A DNA stretch of 9,098 bases from DASRPD01 sp035646535 (GTDB taxonomy: Bacteria > Actinomycetota > Acidimicrobiia > IMCC26256 > JANYLB01), in contig DASRPD010000114.1 in the NCBI GenBank assembly GCA_035646535.1, forward strand, positions 1 through 9,098. The letters run 5' to 3'. Made by a program: the position numbers and the translations under genes. The notes under the pieces were generated by a model. That model searched no databases and was not told the origin of the DNA. It saw nothing but the letters and a program-made list of their open reading frames with translations. Positions 1 through 6,975 of the stretch are shown piece by piece. Position 1 is the stretch's first letter; each line of letters begins with the position of its first letter.

Positions 1-298
1 CTCGTCGCATGACGATGCCCACCGAGCCCCGCTGGCGGAACACGTTCACCCGGAACCGGCCGAGCCCGGCGACGGAGTGGGCGAAGTCGGCTTCGCCCGC
101 CTTGATGAACTCGTCCGATCGCTGCTTCGGCATGATCGCGAACGCGACACGCTCGGTATCGGCGGCTTCCACCGCTTCACGCTCTGTCGGCACGAGGTCA
201 CCCTCAATGCGCAGGTACGGCGGCGAACCGACCTTCACGTGCACGTCGGATGCCTCGCGCTCGACCACTTCGCGCAGCAGGTCGTCGAGATCGAGCAC
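1..298 (-). CDS. pilT: PilT-like type IV pilus retraction ATPase, N-terminal part (cut by window edge)
   Basis: Translating the minus strand from a GTG at 298 gives 99 open codons running off the left edge. The peptide matches the N-terminal domain of PilT/PilU ATPases. An ASDVHVKVGSPPYLRIEGDL segment (residues 16-35) corresponds to the ASDLHL..G.PP..R..G signature. A later GEADF...GLGRFRVNVFRQRG stretch (68-91) corresponds to the family's DFSF...ARFRVN.F motif. PilT is a cytoplasmic hexameric ATPase that depolymerises type IV pili and powers twitching motility. The Walker A and B and His-box regions lie outside the window, so catalysis cannot be checked. The GTG start is supported by a strong Shine-Dalgarno 7 nt upstream and by the normal family start just before the LLxxxVxxxASD helix. 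The gene lies downstream of the deacetylase gene on the same strand, separated by a repeat-bearing gap. A related secretion ATPase is less likely, because the N-domain is short and PilT-like. Confidence 0.88.
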   Translation of the reverse strand, partial: MLDLDDLLREVVEREASDVHVKVGSPPYLRIEGDLVPTEREAVEAADTERVAFAIMPKQRSDEFIKAGEADFAHSVAGLGRFRVNVFRQRGSVGIVMRR

Positions 299-305
299 TT
301 GCGGT

Positions 306-313
306 CCCCTTCC
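306..313 (-). promoter_or_regulatory. Ribosome binding site of the pilT-like gene
   Basis: On the minus strand the bases GGAAGGGG end 7 nt before the GTG at 298. This purine block is the best Shine-Dalgarno match near any start in the left half of the window. It is the reason for choosing this GTG over any upstream in-frame start. Confidence 0.65.
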
Positions 314-357
314 GTCGGACCGCGGAGTTATCGGCGCCCACCGCCCTCGACCTGAAC

Positions 358-413
358 GATCCCCGATCCCCGATCCTCGATCCCCGATCCCCGATCCCGG
401 TAGCCGGTAGCCG
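358..413. repeat. 7-bp tandem repeat: six GATCCCC-type units then two GTAGCCG units
   Basis: Six heptamers in exact register run from 358 to 399. Units 1, 2, 4 and 5 are GATCCCC; unit 3 (372-378) is GATCCTC and unit 6 (393-399) is GATCCCG. The 7-bp period continues with two GTAGCCG units (400-413) and a degenerate GCCGCCG. Each of the first six units carries a GATC site. Read on the minus strand, which is the pilT sense strand, the array is a run of GGGG tracts separated by ATC, about 60-100 nt upstream of the pilT start codon. It is non-coding and fits a simple-sequence array prone to slippage. A regulatory role is not shown. Confidence 0.85.
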
Positions 414-418
414 GCCGC

Positions 419-435
419 CGGGTGGAAGCCACCCG
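419..435 (-). terminator. GC-rich hairpin after the deacetylase gene, possible terminator
   Basis: CGGGTGG and CCACCCG form a perfect 7-bp inverted repeat around a 3-nt loop. It lies about 11 nt beyond the deacetylase stop codon at 447-449 in the direction of transcription. No T-tract follows; the heptamer array begins right after it instead. It could end or slow transcription before pilT, but high-GC DNA produces many chance hairpins. Confidence 0.35.
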
Positions 436-446
436 CGGGAGCCCGG

Positions 447-1466
447 TCAGGCGTCGCGGCAGTGCACGTCGCGAGCCGCATCGACGACCGGTGCGCCCGG
501 GCCGCCGCTGGTGGCCGGTTCCGGCCGGTTGGACGGGCCGCCAACGAGCTCGGGGAGCATCGCGGCGACGGAGTCCCGTAGACCGTCTTGGCTGTAGCCG
601 CCCTCGAGGAACGCGATCAGTCGACCGGGCGCCGGTGCAGCGGCGGTGATCCGCGAGGTGATATCGGCGAAATCGGCGGAGGTGAGACCGAGGTCGGTGA
701 GCGGATCGGCTCGGTGCGCGTCGAACCCGGCGGAGACGAGCAGCCAGGTCGGATCGAACCGTTCCAGCACCGGCGTGACGACCTCGTCCATCGCCCGGAG
801 ATAGACGTCCCCGGTGGTTCCCGCCGGGAAGGGGAGGTTCACGGTGGTACCCGCCCCGGCGCCGGCGCCGCATTCGTCGAGCCGGCCGCTGCCGGGATAC
901 AACGGCCATTGGTGCATCGACACGTACAGCACGCGAGGATCGGTCCAGAACATGTCCTGGGTACCGTTGCCGTGATGCGCGTCGAAGTCGACGACGCAGA
1001 CGCGCTCACCCCGCTCAGCCAGCGCCGCCGCGGCCACCGCGACGTTGTTGATCAGACAGAACCCCATAGCCCGGTCGGCGACTGCGTGATGACCTGGTGG
1101 CCGCAGCGCACAGAACGCGGCGTCGCCGGCTCCGGCGTCGAGTGCCTCGATAGCCGCGAGCCCGGTGCCGGCCGCGACCCGCGCGGCCTGCCAGGACCCA
1201 GACGACGCCACCGTGTCGGGATCGAGACGCCCGCCACCGGCCTCGCACCGCTGCTGCAGGGCATCGAGGTATTCGGGGCTGTGCACCCGAATCAACTCGT
1301 CACGGCTCGCGGCTCGTACCGTGAGCGATCGGCGCGAGTCGGTCACCCCACTGCGCTTGATGCCCTCCCGAACCGCGATCAGGCGACCGGCCCGTTCGGG
1401 ATGGCCTCGCCCGGTCTCGTGGGCGGCGAAGATATCGTCGGCGCCGATCAGCAGCACAGCGTTCAA
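447..1466 (-). CDS. Histone-deacetylase-family amidohydrolase (AcuC / class II HDAC-like)
   Basis: This 339-residue protein belongs to the arginase/deacetylase-fold HDAC superfamily, zinc enzymes that remove acetyl groups from lysines, polyamines or other amides. The family motifs occur in order: HETGRGHPER (16-25), RPPGHHA (122-128, with the paired active-site histidines 126/127), GFCLINNVAVAA (135-146), VVDFDAHHGNGT (158-169), SAGFDAH (245-251) and LEGGY (287-291). By comparison with HDAC8 the zinc ligands would be D162, H164 and D249, and Y291 would be the transition-state tyrosine, so the enzyme looks active. The last 30 or so residues are Pro/Gly-rich and probably disordered. The 5' end is uncertain: a TTG at 1466 opens the frame, but a GTG at 1457 is an alternative, and neither has a clear Shine-Dalgarno. 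The gene is divergent from a GNAT acetyltransferase. The substrate cannot be told from sequence; AcuC-like protein deacetylase and acetylpolyamine amidohydrolase both remain possible. Confidence 0.92.
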   Translation of the reverse strand: MNAVLLIGADDIFAAHETGRGHPERAGRLIAVREGIKRSGVTDSRRSLTVRAASRDELIRVHSPEYLDALQQRCEAGGGRLDPDTVASSGSWQAARVAAGTGLAAIEALDAGAGDAAFCALRPPGHHAVADRAMGFCLINNVAVAAAALAERGERVCVVDFDAHHGNGTQDMFWTDPRVLYVSMHQWPLYPGSGRLDECGAGAGAGTTVNLPFPAGTTGDVYLRAMDEVVTPVLERFDPTWLLVSAGFDAHRADPLTDLGLTSADFADITSRITAAAPAPGRLIAFLEGGYSQDGLRDSVAAMLPELVGGPSNRPEPATSGGPGAPVVDAARDVHCRDA

Positions 1467-1470
1467 GATA
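1465..1470 (-). promoter_or_regulatory. Candidate -10 box for the deacetylase gene (leaderless start possible)
   Basis: TATCTT on the minus strand matches four of six positions of TATAAT. It ends 7 nt before the in-frame GTG at 1457, the spacing expected if transcription and translation began at the same base. No convincing -35 hexamer lies 16-18 nt upstream. The box overlaps the alternative TTG start, so at most one reading can be right. Confidence 0.22.
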
Positions 1471-1570
1471 GTGGTGAGTTGGCGGACGAAAGGGCCGCAA
1501 CTGCGCTCGTGGCCGGCCTCGGAGCTTCGGTCGACACCCGAGCAATGGAGGACTCCGCAAGAATGGGTCC

Positions 1571-2284
1571 ATGCACCACCGCGTCGGCTCGGCGCTCGAC
1601 GACACCACGCTGCGCTGGCCCGGTGGATGGGTACGAGTGCGCCCTTGGCGCGCTCTGTCCGATATCGCCGCCCTGTCCGTCAGCGCTGACCGACCCCCGA
1701 CCGCGGGGTTCGTCGCAGAGTGTCTCGAACACGTCCGTGCTCGCGGGTGCACCCACGTGATCACGAGCGCGCTTGCGCCCGCCGATGCCTCGCCGTTCCT
1801 GGACGCGGGGTTCTTGGTGCGAGAGCGCCTCCATGTGCTCGCGCACGACATGGGTGAGATCGGTCGGCCACCGCGCTCGACTCGGCGGGCCCGAACGCGC
1901 GACCGGCCCGCGGTGCTCGCGCTCGATCGGCTCGCGTTCGACGAGTCCTGGCAGCTGGATGCCCATGGCCTCGAGGACGCCATCCACGCCACGCCGATCG
2001 CACGCTTCCGCGTCGCCGGCGACGATCGGATCGCCGCGTACGCGATCAGCGGGCGATCGGGTACCCAGGGGTACCTCCAGCGACTGGCCGTGGCGCCTGA
2101 CTCGCACCGCCTCGGCTGGGGACGAACCGTCGTCATCGACGCCCTCCGCTGGCTCCGCCGACACGGCGTCGGCCGCACCGTGGTCAACACCCAGCTCGAC
2201 AACGCCTCCGCGCTGGCATTGTACGAAGCGTGCGGGTTCAGTCGGCTGCGGGTTGGCCTCGCGGTGCTCGGACGGACTCTGTGA
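1571..2284 (+). CDS. GNAT-family N-acetyltransferase with a degenerate N-terminal GNAT-like half
   Basis: This 237-residue protein transfers an acetyl group from acetyl-CoA to an amine. The C-terminal half (about 107-237) is a standard GNAT domain. Its motif A is LQRLAVAPDSHRLGWGRTVV (169-188), where HRLGWG forms the pyrophosphate-binding loop with His at the usual Gln/Arg position. Motif B is NTQLDNASALALYEACGF (206-223). The N-terminal half (about 13-94) ends in FLDAGFLVRERLHVL, which looks like the tail of a second GNAT domain without its CoA loop. The protein may therefore be a tandem GNAT with a dead first domain. A GGAGG at 1547-1551 is 19 nt from the ATG, too far for a good ribosome binding site, so the start is only fairly secure. 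The stop overlaps the next start as GTGA, implying translational coupling to the DUF6049 gene. The substrate is unknown. Confidence 0.88.
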   Translation: MHHRVGSALDDTTLRWPGGWVRVRPWRALSDIAALSVSADRPPTAGFVAECLEHVRARGCTHVITSALAPADASPFLDAGFLVRERLHVLAHDMGEIGRPPRSTRRARTRDRPAVLALDRLAFDESWQLDAHGLEDAIHATPIARFRVAGDDRIAAYAISGRSGTQGYLQRLAVAPDSHRLGWGRTVVIDALRWLRRHGVGRTVVNTQLDNASALALYEACGFSRLRVGLAVLGRTL

Positions 2285-4323
2285 CCAGTCGCGCGCGTCG
2301 CTTCGGTGGCGTCGTGGCCGCGGCAGCCCTCGCCACGGCCGGAATCGGAATTCCGACGCAGGCCTTCATCGGGGTGGCGGGCGCGGCCGGTGCCCCACGC
2401 GCCGCGGTATCGCTCATCTCCCAGCCCGCATGGACCGAGCTCGGCGGCACGCTTGCGCTGGGGCTGCGCTTCGACGGCGACATCAGTGGTCTCGACGTGC
2501 GCGTCATCTCGCACCGCGCGATCACATCCCGCATCGACTTCGAGGAGACCGTCGGCGGCAAGCGGCTGGGCGGGACGCTCGCCACAGTCGAGGTGCCGGC
2601 CGGCGCAGTGCCGGCCGGTCCGGACGGTCCCTTCCTCGAGCTTCCCCTCACCGCGACGGGTGCAGGCGGCTCGGCTCCCGGGCTCTCGATCAACCGCAAC
2701 GGCGTGTATCCGCTCGAGATCGACCTCGTGGACCCTGACGGCAATTCGGTGAACGGATTCGTGACCCACGTGGTCGCGGTCCCGCCGACCGCGCCCGGCG
2801 CCTCGGCGATCGGCTCGCCGCTCGAGGTCGCTTGGGTGTGGCCGATGGCCGAGCCCCCCGCCTATCGCCCGAGCGGCAAGACCGATCGCGATGTCGTCGA
2901 GGAATTGGGTCCGCTGGGTCGAGTCGGCGAGATCGCGGCCGCACTCGCCGATGCCGAGGGTGTTCCGCTCACGCTCGCACCCGGCCCCGAGACCGTCGAG
3001 TCGTGGGCAGTCATCGAGGCCGACAAGCCTGTGATCGGCCCGGGCTTGGCCGCGCTGCGGTCGGCCTCTCTCTCGAACCAGACGCTGCGCGGCCCGTACG
3101 TCCCGCTCAACGCGCAGGCACTGGACGCCGCGGGACTCGGCGCACAGGTCGCACCCGAGTACGCCGCGGGTGCGGACGCGTTGAACGGCACGCTCGATGT
3201 CCGGGTCGATCCGCGCACGGCGGTCGCCAGCCCGGTCAGCCCGGCGACGCTGGCCCGGATGTGGGAGCTCAACACCGATCGCGTGATCATCGAGCCGGAC
3301 GCGTTGGTGGGCGTGTCGAACAAGTTCACCCCTGCCGCCCCCGTCATGCTGATGAGCGAAGGGCACGCCTTCACGGCTGCGGTCGCCGATGCTCAGCTCG
3401 CCGAGCTCTTGACCGGCGACGCGCCAGTGGCACTCCGAGCCCAGTGGTTTCTCAGCGGGCTGGCCGTGATCGCCAACGAGCTGCCCAACTTGACGCGCGG
3501 AGTCGTGGTGTTGCCGGACCCGAGCTGGGATCCGCCGGAGGCGCTCCTCACCACCGTGTTGGCCGGGCTCAGGGGCAACCCTCTCGTGCGGCCGGTCGAC
3601 ATCGACACCTTCTTCGACACGGTCCCGATCGCCGAAGACGACACCGTGCGTGAGCTCGCCACTCCCCAGACGCAGCCACCACTCGCCGTGACCCAGACGC
3701 GCTATCGCGAAGCCGAGAGCCAGCTCACTGCATTGCGCAACCTCGTCGGCCGTGAGGACCCGCGGGTGCGCGCCGGCAAGCGTGCGTTGCTCGTCTCACT
3801 GTCGTCCGCGTGGCGGGGCGCCGCCGGAATCCGGCGAGCGAATGCCGAGCTCGCCATCATCGATCGTTCGCTCGGCGATCTCGTGCATGGCGTCGCCGTC
3901 CCGGAACGCCGGACGCTCACCATCACCGCCCGAGAAGCCGAGATCCCGGTGTCATTCCAGAACAACACCGGGCAACCGGTACGGGTCGAAGTCACACTCA
4001 CCAGCGACAAGCTCCTCTTCCCCGACGGCTCGTCCCAGATCCTCGACCTCCCCCCGCGCAATACCACCGCGCGATTCGCCGTCGAAGCTCGGGCGTCGGG
4101 AACGTTTCCCCTGACACTGGAAGTCACCTCACCGGATGGTCGGGTGATCTTCTCGCGGTCGCAGATCACCGTTCGCTCTGCGGTGGTCAGCAACGTCGGC
4201 GTCATTCTCACAGTCGGCGCAATCGCGTTCCTCGCGATCTGGTGGCTCAACCACGCACGCCGGCGTCGGCGGGTCCGAGCACAGACGACGGGGGCCGTCG
4301 TCGGACCGATATCCACCGAGTGA
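2281..4323 (+). CDS. DUF6049-like secreted, membrane-anchored protein upstream of murJ
   Basis: This 680-residue protein is probably a membrane-anchored envelope protein exposed outside the cytoplasm. It has an N-terminal signal peptide (RARR, then a hydrophobic stretch at about 9-33, with a possible AGA cleavage site near residue 35). A long extracytoplasmic region contains a WVWPMAEPP motif (185-193), as in actinobacterial DUF6049 proteins. A beta-rich, Ig-like segment follows at about 543-633. One C-terminal membrane helix (639-656) precedes an Arg-rich cytoplasmic tail (HARRRRRVRAQ). DUF6049 genes are regular neighbours of murJ/mviN in Actinobacteria; their function is unknown, and a role with lipid II export or wall assembly is inferred from position only. 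The GTG at 2281 is chosen because it overlaps the GNAT stop (GTGA) and leads straight into the signal peptide; the frame is open further upstream to 2230, inside the GNAT gene. The stop overlaps the murJ start in the same way. Confidence 0.85.
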   Translation: MTSRARRFGGVVAAAALATAGIGIPTQAFIGVAGAAGAPRAAVSLISQPAWTELGGTLALGLRFDGDISGLDVRVISHRAITSRIDFEETVGGKRLGGTLATVEVPAGAVPAGPDGPFLELPLTATGAGGSAPGLSINRNGVYPLEIDLVDPDGNSVNGFVTHVVAVPPTAPGASAIGSPLEVAWVWPMAEPPAYRPSGKTDRDVVEELGPLGRVGEIAAALADAEGVPLTLAPGPETVESWAVIEADKPVIGPGLAALRSASLSNQTLRGPYVPLNAQALDAAGLGAQVAPEYAAGADALNGTLDVRVDPRTAVASPVSPATLARMWELNTDRVIIEPDALVGVSNKFTPAAPVMLMSEGHAFTAAVADAQLAELLTGDAPVALRAQWFLSGLAVIANELPNLTRGVVVLPDPSWDPPEALLTTVLAGLRGNPLVRPVDIDTFFDTVPIAEDDTVRELATPQTQPPLAVTQTRYREAESQLTALRNLVGREDPRVRAGKRALLVSLSSAWRGAAGIRRANAELAIIDRSLGDLVHGVAVPERRTLTITAREAEIPVSFQNNTGQPVRVEVTLTSDKLLFPDGSSQILDLPPRNTTARFAVEARASGTFPLTLEVTSPDGRVIFSRSQITVRSAVVSNVGVILTVGAIAFLAIWWLNHARRRRRVRAQTTGAVVGPISTE

Positions 4324-6104
4324 ACCACCCTCAGGGCGAGACTCGGCACGACACCGCGGACCGCCACGAACCGGCTGCATTCGCCGACGATCAGGCGGAC
4401 GCCGCGACGACTCGCCTCGTGCGCTCGAGCGTCGTCGTCGGGCTCGGCACCGTGCTGTCGCGCATCACGGGCTTCCTGCGCGTGTCTGCGATCGCCGCGA
4501 TCGGCTTCGACCGCCTCACCGACGTCTACAACGTCGCGAACTCCACCCCGAACATCGTCTACGAGCTCCTCCTCGGTGGGATCCTGACGGCCACGCTCGT
4601 TCCGCTGTACGTCGAGTACGCGGACCGGCGTGACCCGCGGGCCGCCGACGCCATCAACACGGTCGCGATGGTCGGACTGCTCGTGATCTCGGTGCTCGGG
4701 GTGATCGCGGCGCCGTGGATCATCAAGCTCTACACCCTGCGACTCGACACCGCGGACCGGGCGTCCCAGCAAGCGCTCGCCACCGCGCTCCTTCGGCTGT
4801 TCATGCCCCAGATCTTCTTCTACGGCGTGACCGCACTCCTGACGGCCATGCTCAACGCGCGGCGTCGCTTCGCCGCCGCGGCCTTCGCACCGGCACTGAA
4901 CAACGTGATCGTGATCGGGGTCTTCCTCGCGGTCCCGCGCCTCAGCACCAAGACGCTGACGGTTGCCAACGTGCGTGCCGACACCGGGCTCGTCCTGCTG
5001 TTGGGATTGGGCACGACCGCCGGGATCGTGGCGATGGCGCTCGTCCTGTGGCCCGCGTTGCGCGGCACCGGCGCGCGGCTCCGCTTCGTCCGTGACTGGC
5101 GACATCCCGCAGTCCGACAACTGGCTCGCCTCTCGGGCTGGACCATCGGCTATGTGGTTGCGAACCAGCTCGCCTTCTGGGTCGCGCTGTTCCTGGCCTA
5201 CGGGCGCAGCGGCGACGCGTCGGTGTATCTGGCTGCGTTCATCCTCTTCCAGCTCCCGCACGGCCTGTTCGCGGTGTCGATCATGACGGCATTGGGTCCC
5301 GAGCTCGCGGCGCGCGCCAACCGCGGTGATCTCGACGCGTTCCGGCGCGAGTTCAGCGGCGGACTCCGGCTGTTGACCCTCGTCGTGCTGCCCGCGTCCG
5401 GGATCATGGTCGTGCTCGCCCGCCCCATCGTCACCGCGCTCTTGCGCTACGGCGACTTCACCGCACGTTCCGCCTCACTCACGGCCGAGACGCTCGCCGC
5501 GTTCGGGATCGGACTGCTCTTCTTCTCGCTCTACCTCTATACGTTGCGCGCGTTCTACGCGATGCAGGACACCCGCACGCCGTTCCTCCTCAACTGCTTC
5601 GAGAACGGACTGAACATCGTCTTGGCACTTGCGCTCTACCCATCGCTCGGCGTCCAGGGCCTCGCGCTGTCGTGGTCGATCGCGTATTTCGTCGCGTCGG
5701 TGCTCTCCCTGCTCGCCTTGCGCCGCAAGCTCGGGCGGCTCGACGGCCGCCGAACCGTCGACGTCGGGTGGCGCATCGCCGTCGCCGCGGCCCTGGCGAC
5801 CGCGCTGGCGGCGGGGCTCGGCAGCGCCGTCGGCCAGGCGAGCGCGGCGCGCGCGATCGTGGCGTGCGCTCTCGCGCTCACCGCGGCCGGCGTCACGTAT
5901 CTCGTGACGCTCCGCGTCCTGGGCGTCCGCGAGCTGGCGCTCGTCGCGGCGGCCCTGACCCGCCGGAGGGTCGATGCGGCCGCCCCGATCGAGCCCGGCT
6001 CGGAGCCGACGATGCCCGACCCGGCCGAGCCCTCGGGGAAGCCTTTCGACGCCTCCGGCAGCGGCTCGGGTGCCGTACCCACCGACCGGCCCGGCGACGC
6101 GTAG
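4320..6104 (+). CDS. murJ: MurJ/MviN lipid II flippase
   Basis: This 594-residue polytopic membrane protein is expected to move the peptidoglycan precursor lipid II from the inner to the outer face of the cytoplasmic membrane (MOP superfamily). A polar N-terminal tail (1-31) precedes the family signature VVGLGTVLSRITGFLRVSA (39-57). R48 and R54 there correspond to the essential R18 and R24 of E. coli MurJ. The next loop and helix (DVYNVANSTPNIVYELLLGGIL) has the actinobacterial form and lacks the Arg found in E. coli TM2. Hydrophobic segments continue to about residue 550, consistent with roughly 14 helices. A tail of about 40 polar, Pro-rich residues follows. There is no fused kinase domain, unlike mycobacterial MviN (about 1180 residues); a separate kinase lies downstream. 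The GTG at 4320 overlaps the DUF6049 stop (GTGA). No clear Shine-Dalgarno is seen, so coupling is likely. The open frame upstream of 4320 lies inside DUF6049 and does not look like MurJ. Confidence 0.94.
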   Translation: MNHPQGETRHDTADRHEPAAFADDQADAATTRLVRSSVVVGLGTVLSRITGFLRVSAIAAIGFDRLTDVYNVANSTPNIVYELLLGGILTATLVPLYVEYADRRDPRAADAINTVAMVGLLVISVLGVIAAPWIIKLYTLRLDTADRASQQALATALLRLFMPQIFFYGVTALLTAMLNARRRFAAAAFAPALNNVIVIGVFLAVPRLSTKTLTVANVRADTGLVLLLGLGTTAGIVAMALVLWPALRGTGARLRFVRDWRHPAVRQLARLSGWTIGYVVANQLAFWVALFLAYGRSGDASVYLAAFILFQLPHGLFAVSIMTALGPELAARANRGDLDAFRREFSGGLRLLTLVVLPASGIMVVLARPIVTALLRYGDFTARSASLTAETLAAFGIGLLFFSLYLYTLRAFYAMQDTRTPFLLNCFENGLNIVLALALYPSLGVQGLALSWSIAYFVASVLSLLALRRKLGRLDGRRTVDVGWRIAVAAALATALAAGLGSAVGQASAARAIVACALALTAAGVTYLVTLRVLGVRELALVAAALTRRRVDAAAPIEPGSEPTMPDPAEPSGKPFDASGSGSGAVPTDRPGDA

Positions 6105-6122
6105 GGTTTCGCGAATACGACC

Positions 6123-6128
6123 AGGGAG
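6123..6128 (+). promoter_or_regulatory. Ribosome binding site of the degV gene
   Basis: AGGGAG ends 5 nt before the ATG at 6134 and is the only strong Shine-Dalgarno among the plus-strand genes of this window. It fixes the DegV start, because the same frame is open back to 5672 inside murJ. It also lets DegV be translated independently, whereas most other starts in the operon rely on overlap with the gene before. Confidence 0.7.
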
Positions 6129-6133
6129 TCTCG

Positions 6134-6970
6134 ATGCCGGTACGAGTGGTCACCGACAGTGCGTGCGATCTACCCGATGATCTCGTGGAGCGCCTCGGGG
6201 TCGAGGTCGTTCCCCTCACGATCCGATTCGGCAGCGAGGAGCTGATCGATCGCAAAGAGCTGAGCACGGACGATTTCTGGCGCCGACTCAAGAGCTCGCC
6301 CGTGCTGCCCGAGACCGCGGCACCGTCGGTCGGTGCGTTCGAGAGCGCCTTTCGGGGCCTCGCCGCCGATGGCGCGGACGGGATCATCTGCATCAACCTT
6401 TCGTCGGCCTTGTCGGCGACGATGCAGTCCGCCCAGGTCGCGGCCCAAAACCTGGAAGGCACGTGTCCCGTCGTCGTCGTGGATTCGCTGACCATCTCGA
6501 TGGGACTGGGCAATCTCGTGGTCGCCGCGGCCGAAGCCGCGGCCGCGGGTGCGTCGCTGGAAGAGGTCGTGAGCGCCTGTCGCTCACAGCTCACGCGCAC
6601 CAAGCTCTTCGGAAGCCTCGATACGCTCGAGTACCTTCGCAAGGGCGGCCGCGTCGGCGGCGCTCAGGCCCTCCTCGGCTCACTGCTGTCCATCAAGCCG
6701 GTCGTCGAGATACGCGACGGCGTCGTCGCCGAGGCCGGCAAGGTCCGAACGCGTTCGAAGGCGCTGCGCAACCTCGCCCAGTTCGTCGGCCGTCAACCCG
6801 TTGAACGACTCGCCGTGATCCACGGCAATGCACCCGACCTCGAAGAGTTCATCGAGCTCGTGAGTCCCTACGCCCCGCGCGACGAGATCCTCGTCGGCCA
6901 AGTCGGTCCGGTCATCGGGACCCATGCCGGGCCGAGGGTCATGGGCGTCACGTTCCAGACCCTCGCCTGA
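6134..6970 (+). CDS. DegV family fatty-acid-binding protein (FakB-like)
   Basis: At 278 residues this is the usual DegV length. DegV/FakB proteins bind a fatty acid in a deep pocket and, with a FakA kinase, present it for phosphorylation to acyl-phosphate for phospholipid synthesis. Visible family features are the N-terminal VVTDSACDLP (5-14), the INLSSALSATMQSAQ stretch (matching LSSGLSGTYQSA), VVDSLTISMGLG, EYLRKGGRVGGAQALLG, LLSIKPV and the C-terminal GPVIGTHAGP. In the last motif the usual following small residue is Arg (GPRVMG), a minor change. The protein has no membrane segment and is cytoplasmic. The gene sits 29 bp after murJ with its own ribosome binding site and 5 bp before the kinase gene, so co-transcription is likely. 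No FakA (Dak-type kinase) gene lies in the window, so a fatty-acid role is inferred from the family, not from neighbours. Confidence 0.93.
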   Translation: MPVRVVTDSACDLPDDLVERLGVEVVPLTIRFGSEELIDRKELSTDDFWRRLKSSPVLPETAAPSVGAFESAFRGLAADGADGIICINLSSALSATMQSAQVAAQNLEGTCPVVVVDSLTISMGLGNLVVAAAEAAAAGASLEEVVSACRSQLTRTKLFGSLDTLEYLRKGGRVGGAQALLGSLLSIKPVVEIRDGVVAEAGKVRTRSKALRNLAQFVGRQPVERLAVIHGNAPDLEEFIELVSPYAPRDEILVGQVGPVIGTHAGPRVMGVTFQTLA

Positions 6971-6975
6971 CCGTC

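Noticed and set aside
358..413. CRISPR-like array
   Set aside because: The units are 7 bp and directly adjacent, with no unique spacers, so this is a simple tandem repeat.
588..1760. 390-codon open frame on the plus strand
   Set aside because: It is antisense to the HDAC-family gene, whose catalytic motifs are all intact, and it runs through the divergent intergenic region.
2281..2340. Twin-arginine (Tat) signal in the DUF6049 protein
   Set aside because: The RARRFGG start lacks the full S/T-RR-x-F-L-K pattern. An ordinary Sec signal peptide explains it.
1300..3366. 688-codon open frame on the minus strand
   Set aside because: It is antisense to the GNAT and DUF6049 genes, which have clear domains and coupled starts. 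Its translation is Arg-rich low-complexity with no motif, as expected from GC-rich third-position bias.
3810..4319. Upstream extension of the murJ reading frame
   Set aside because: This stretch overlaps DUF6049 out of frame, reads as Arg/Pro/His-rich nonsense and has no membrane character. The GTG at 4320 overlapping the stop is the natural start.
3702..5261. 519-codon open frame on the minus strand
   Set aside because: It lies antisense to DUF6049 and murJ. The product is an Arg/Glu/Asp-rich shadow without family features.
5672..6133. Upstream extension of the DegV reading frame
   Set aside because: It overlaps the murJ end out of frame and is Arg-rich low-complexity. The ATG at 6134 has a good ribosome binding site and begins the DegV motif at once.
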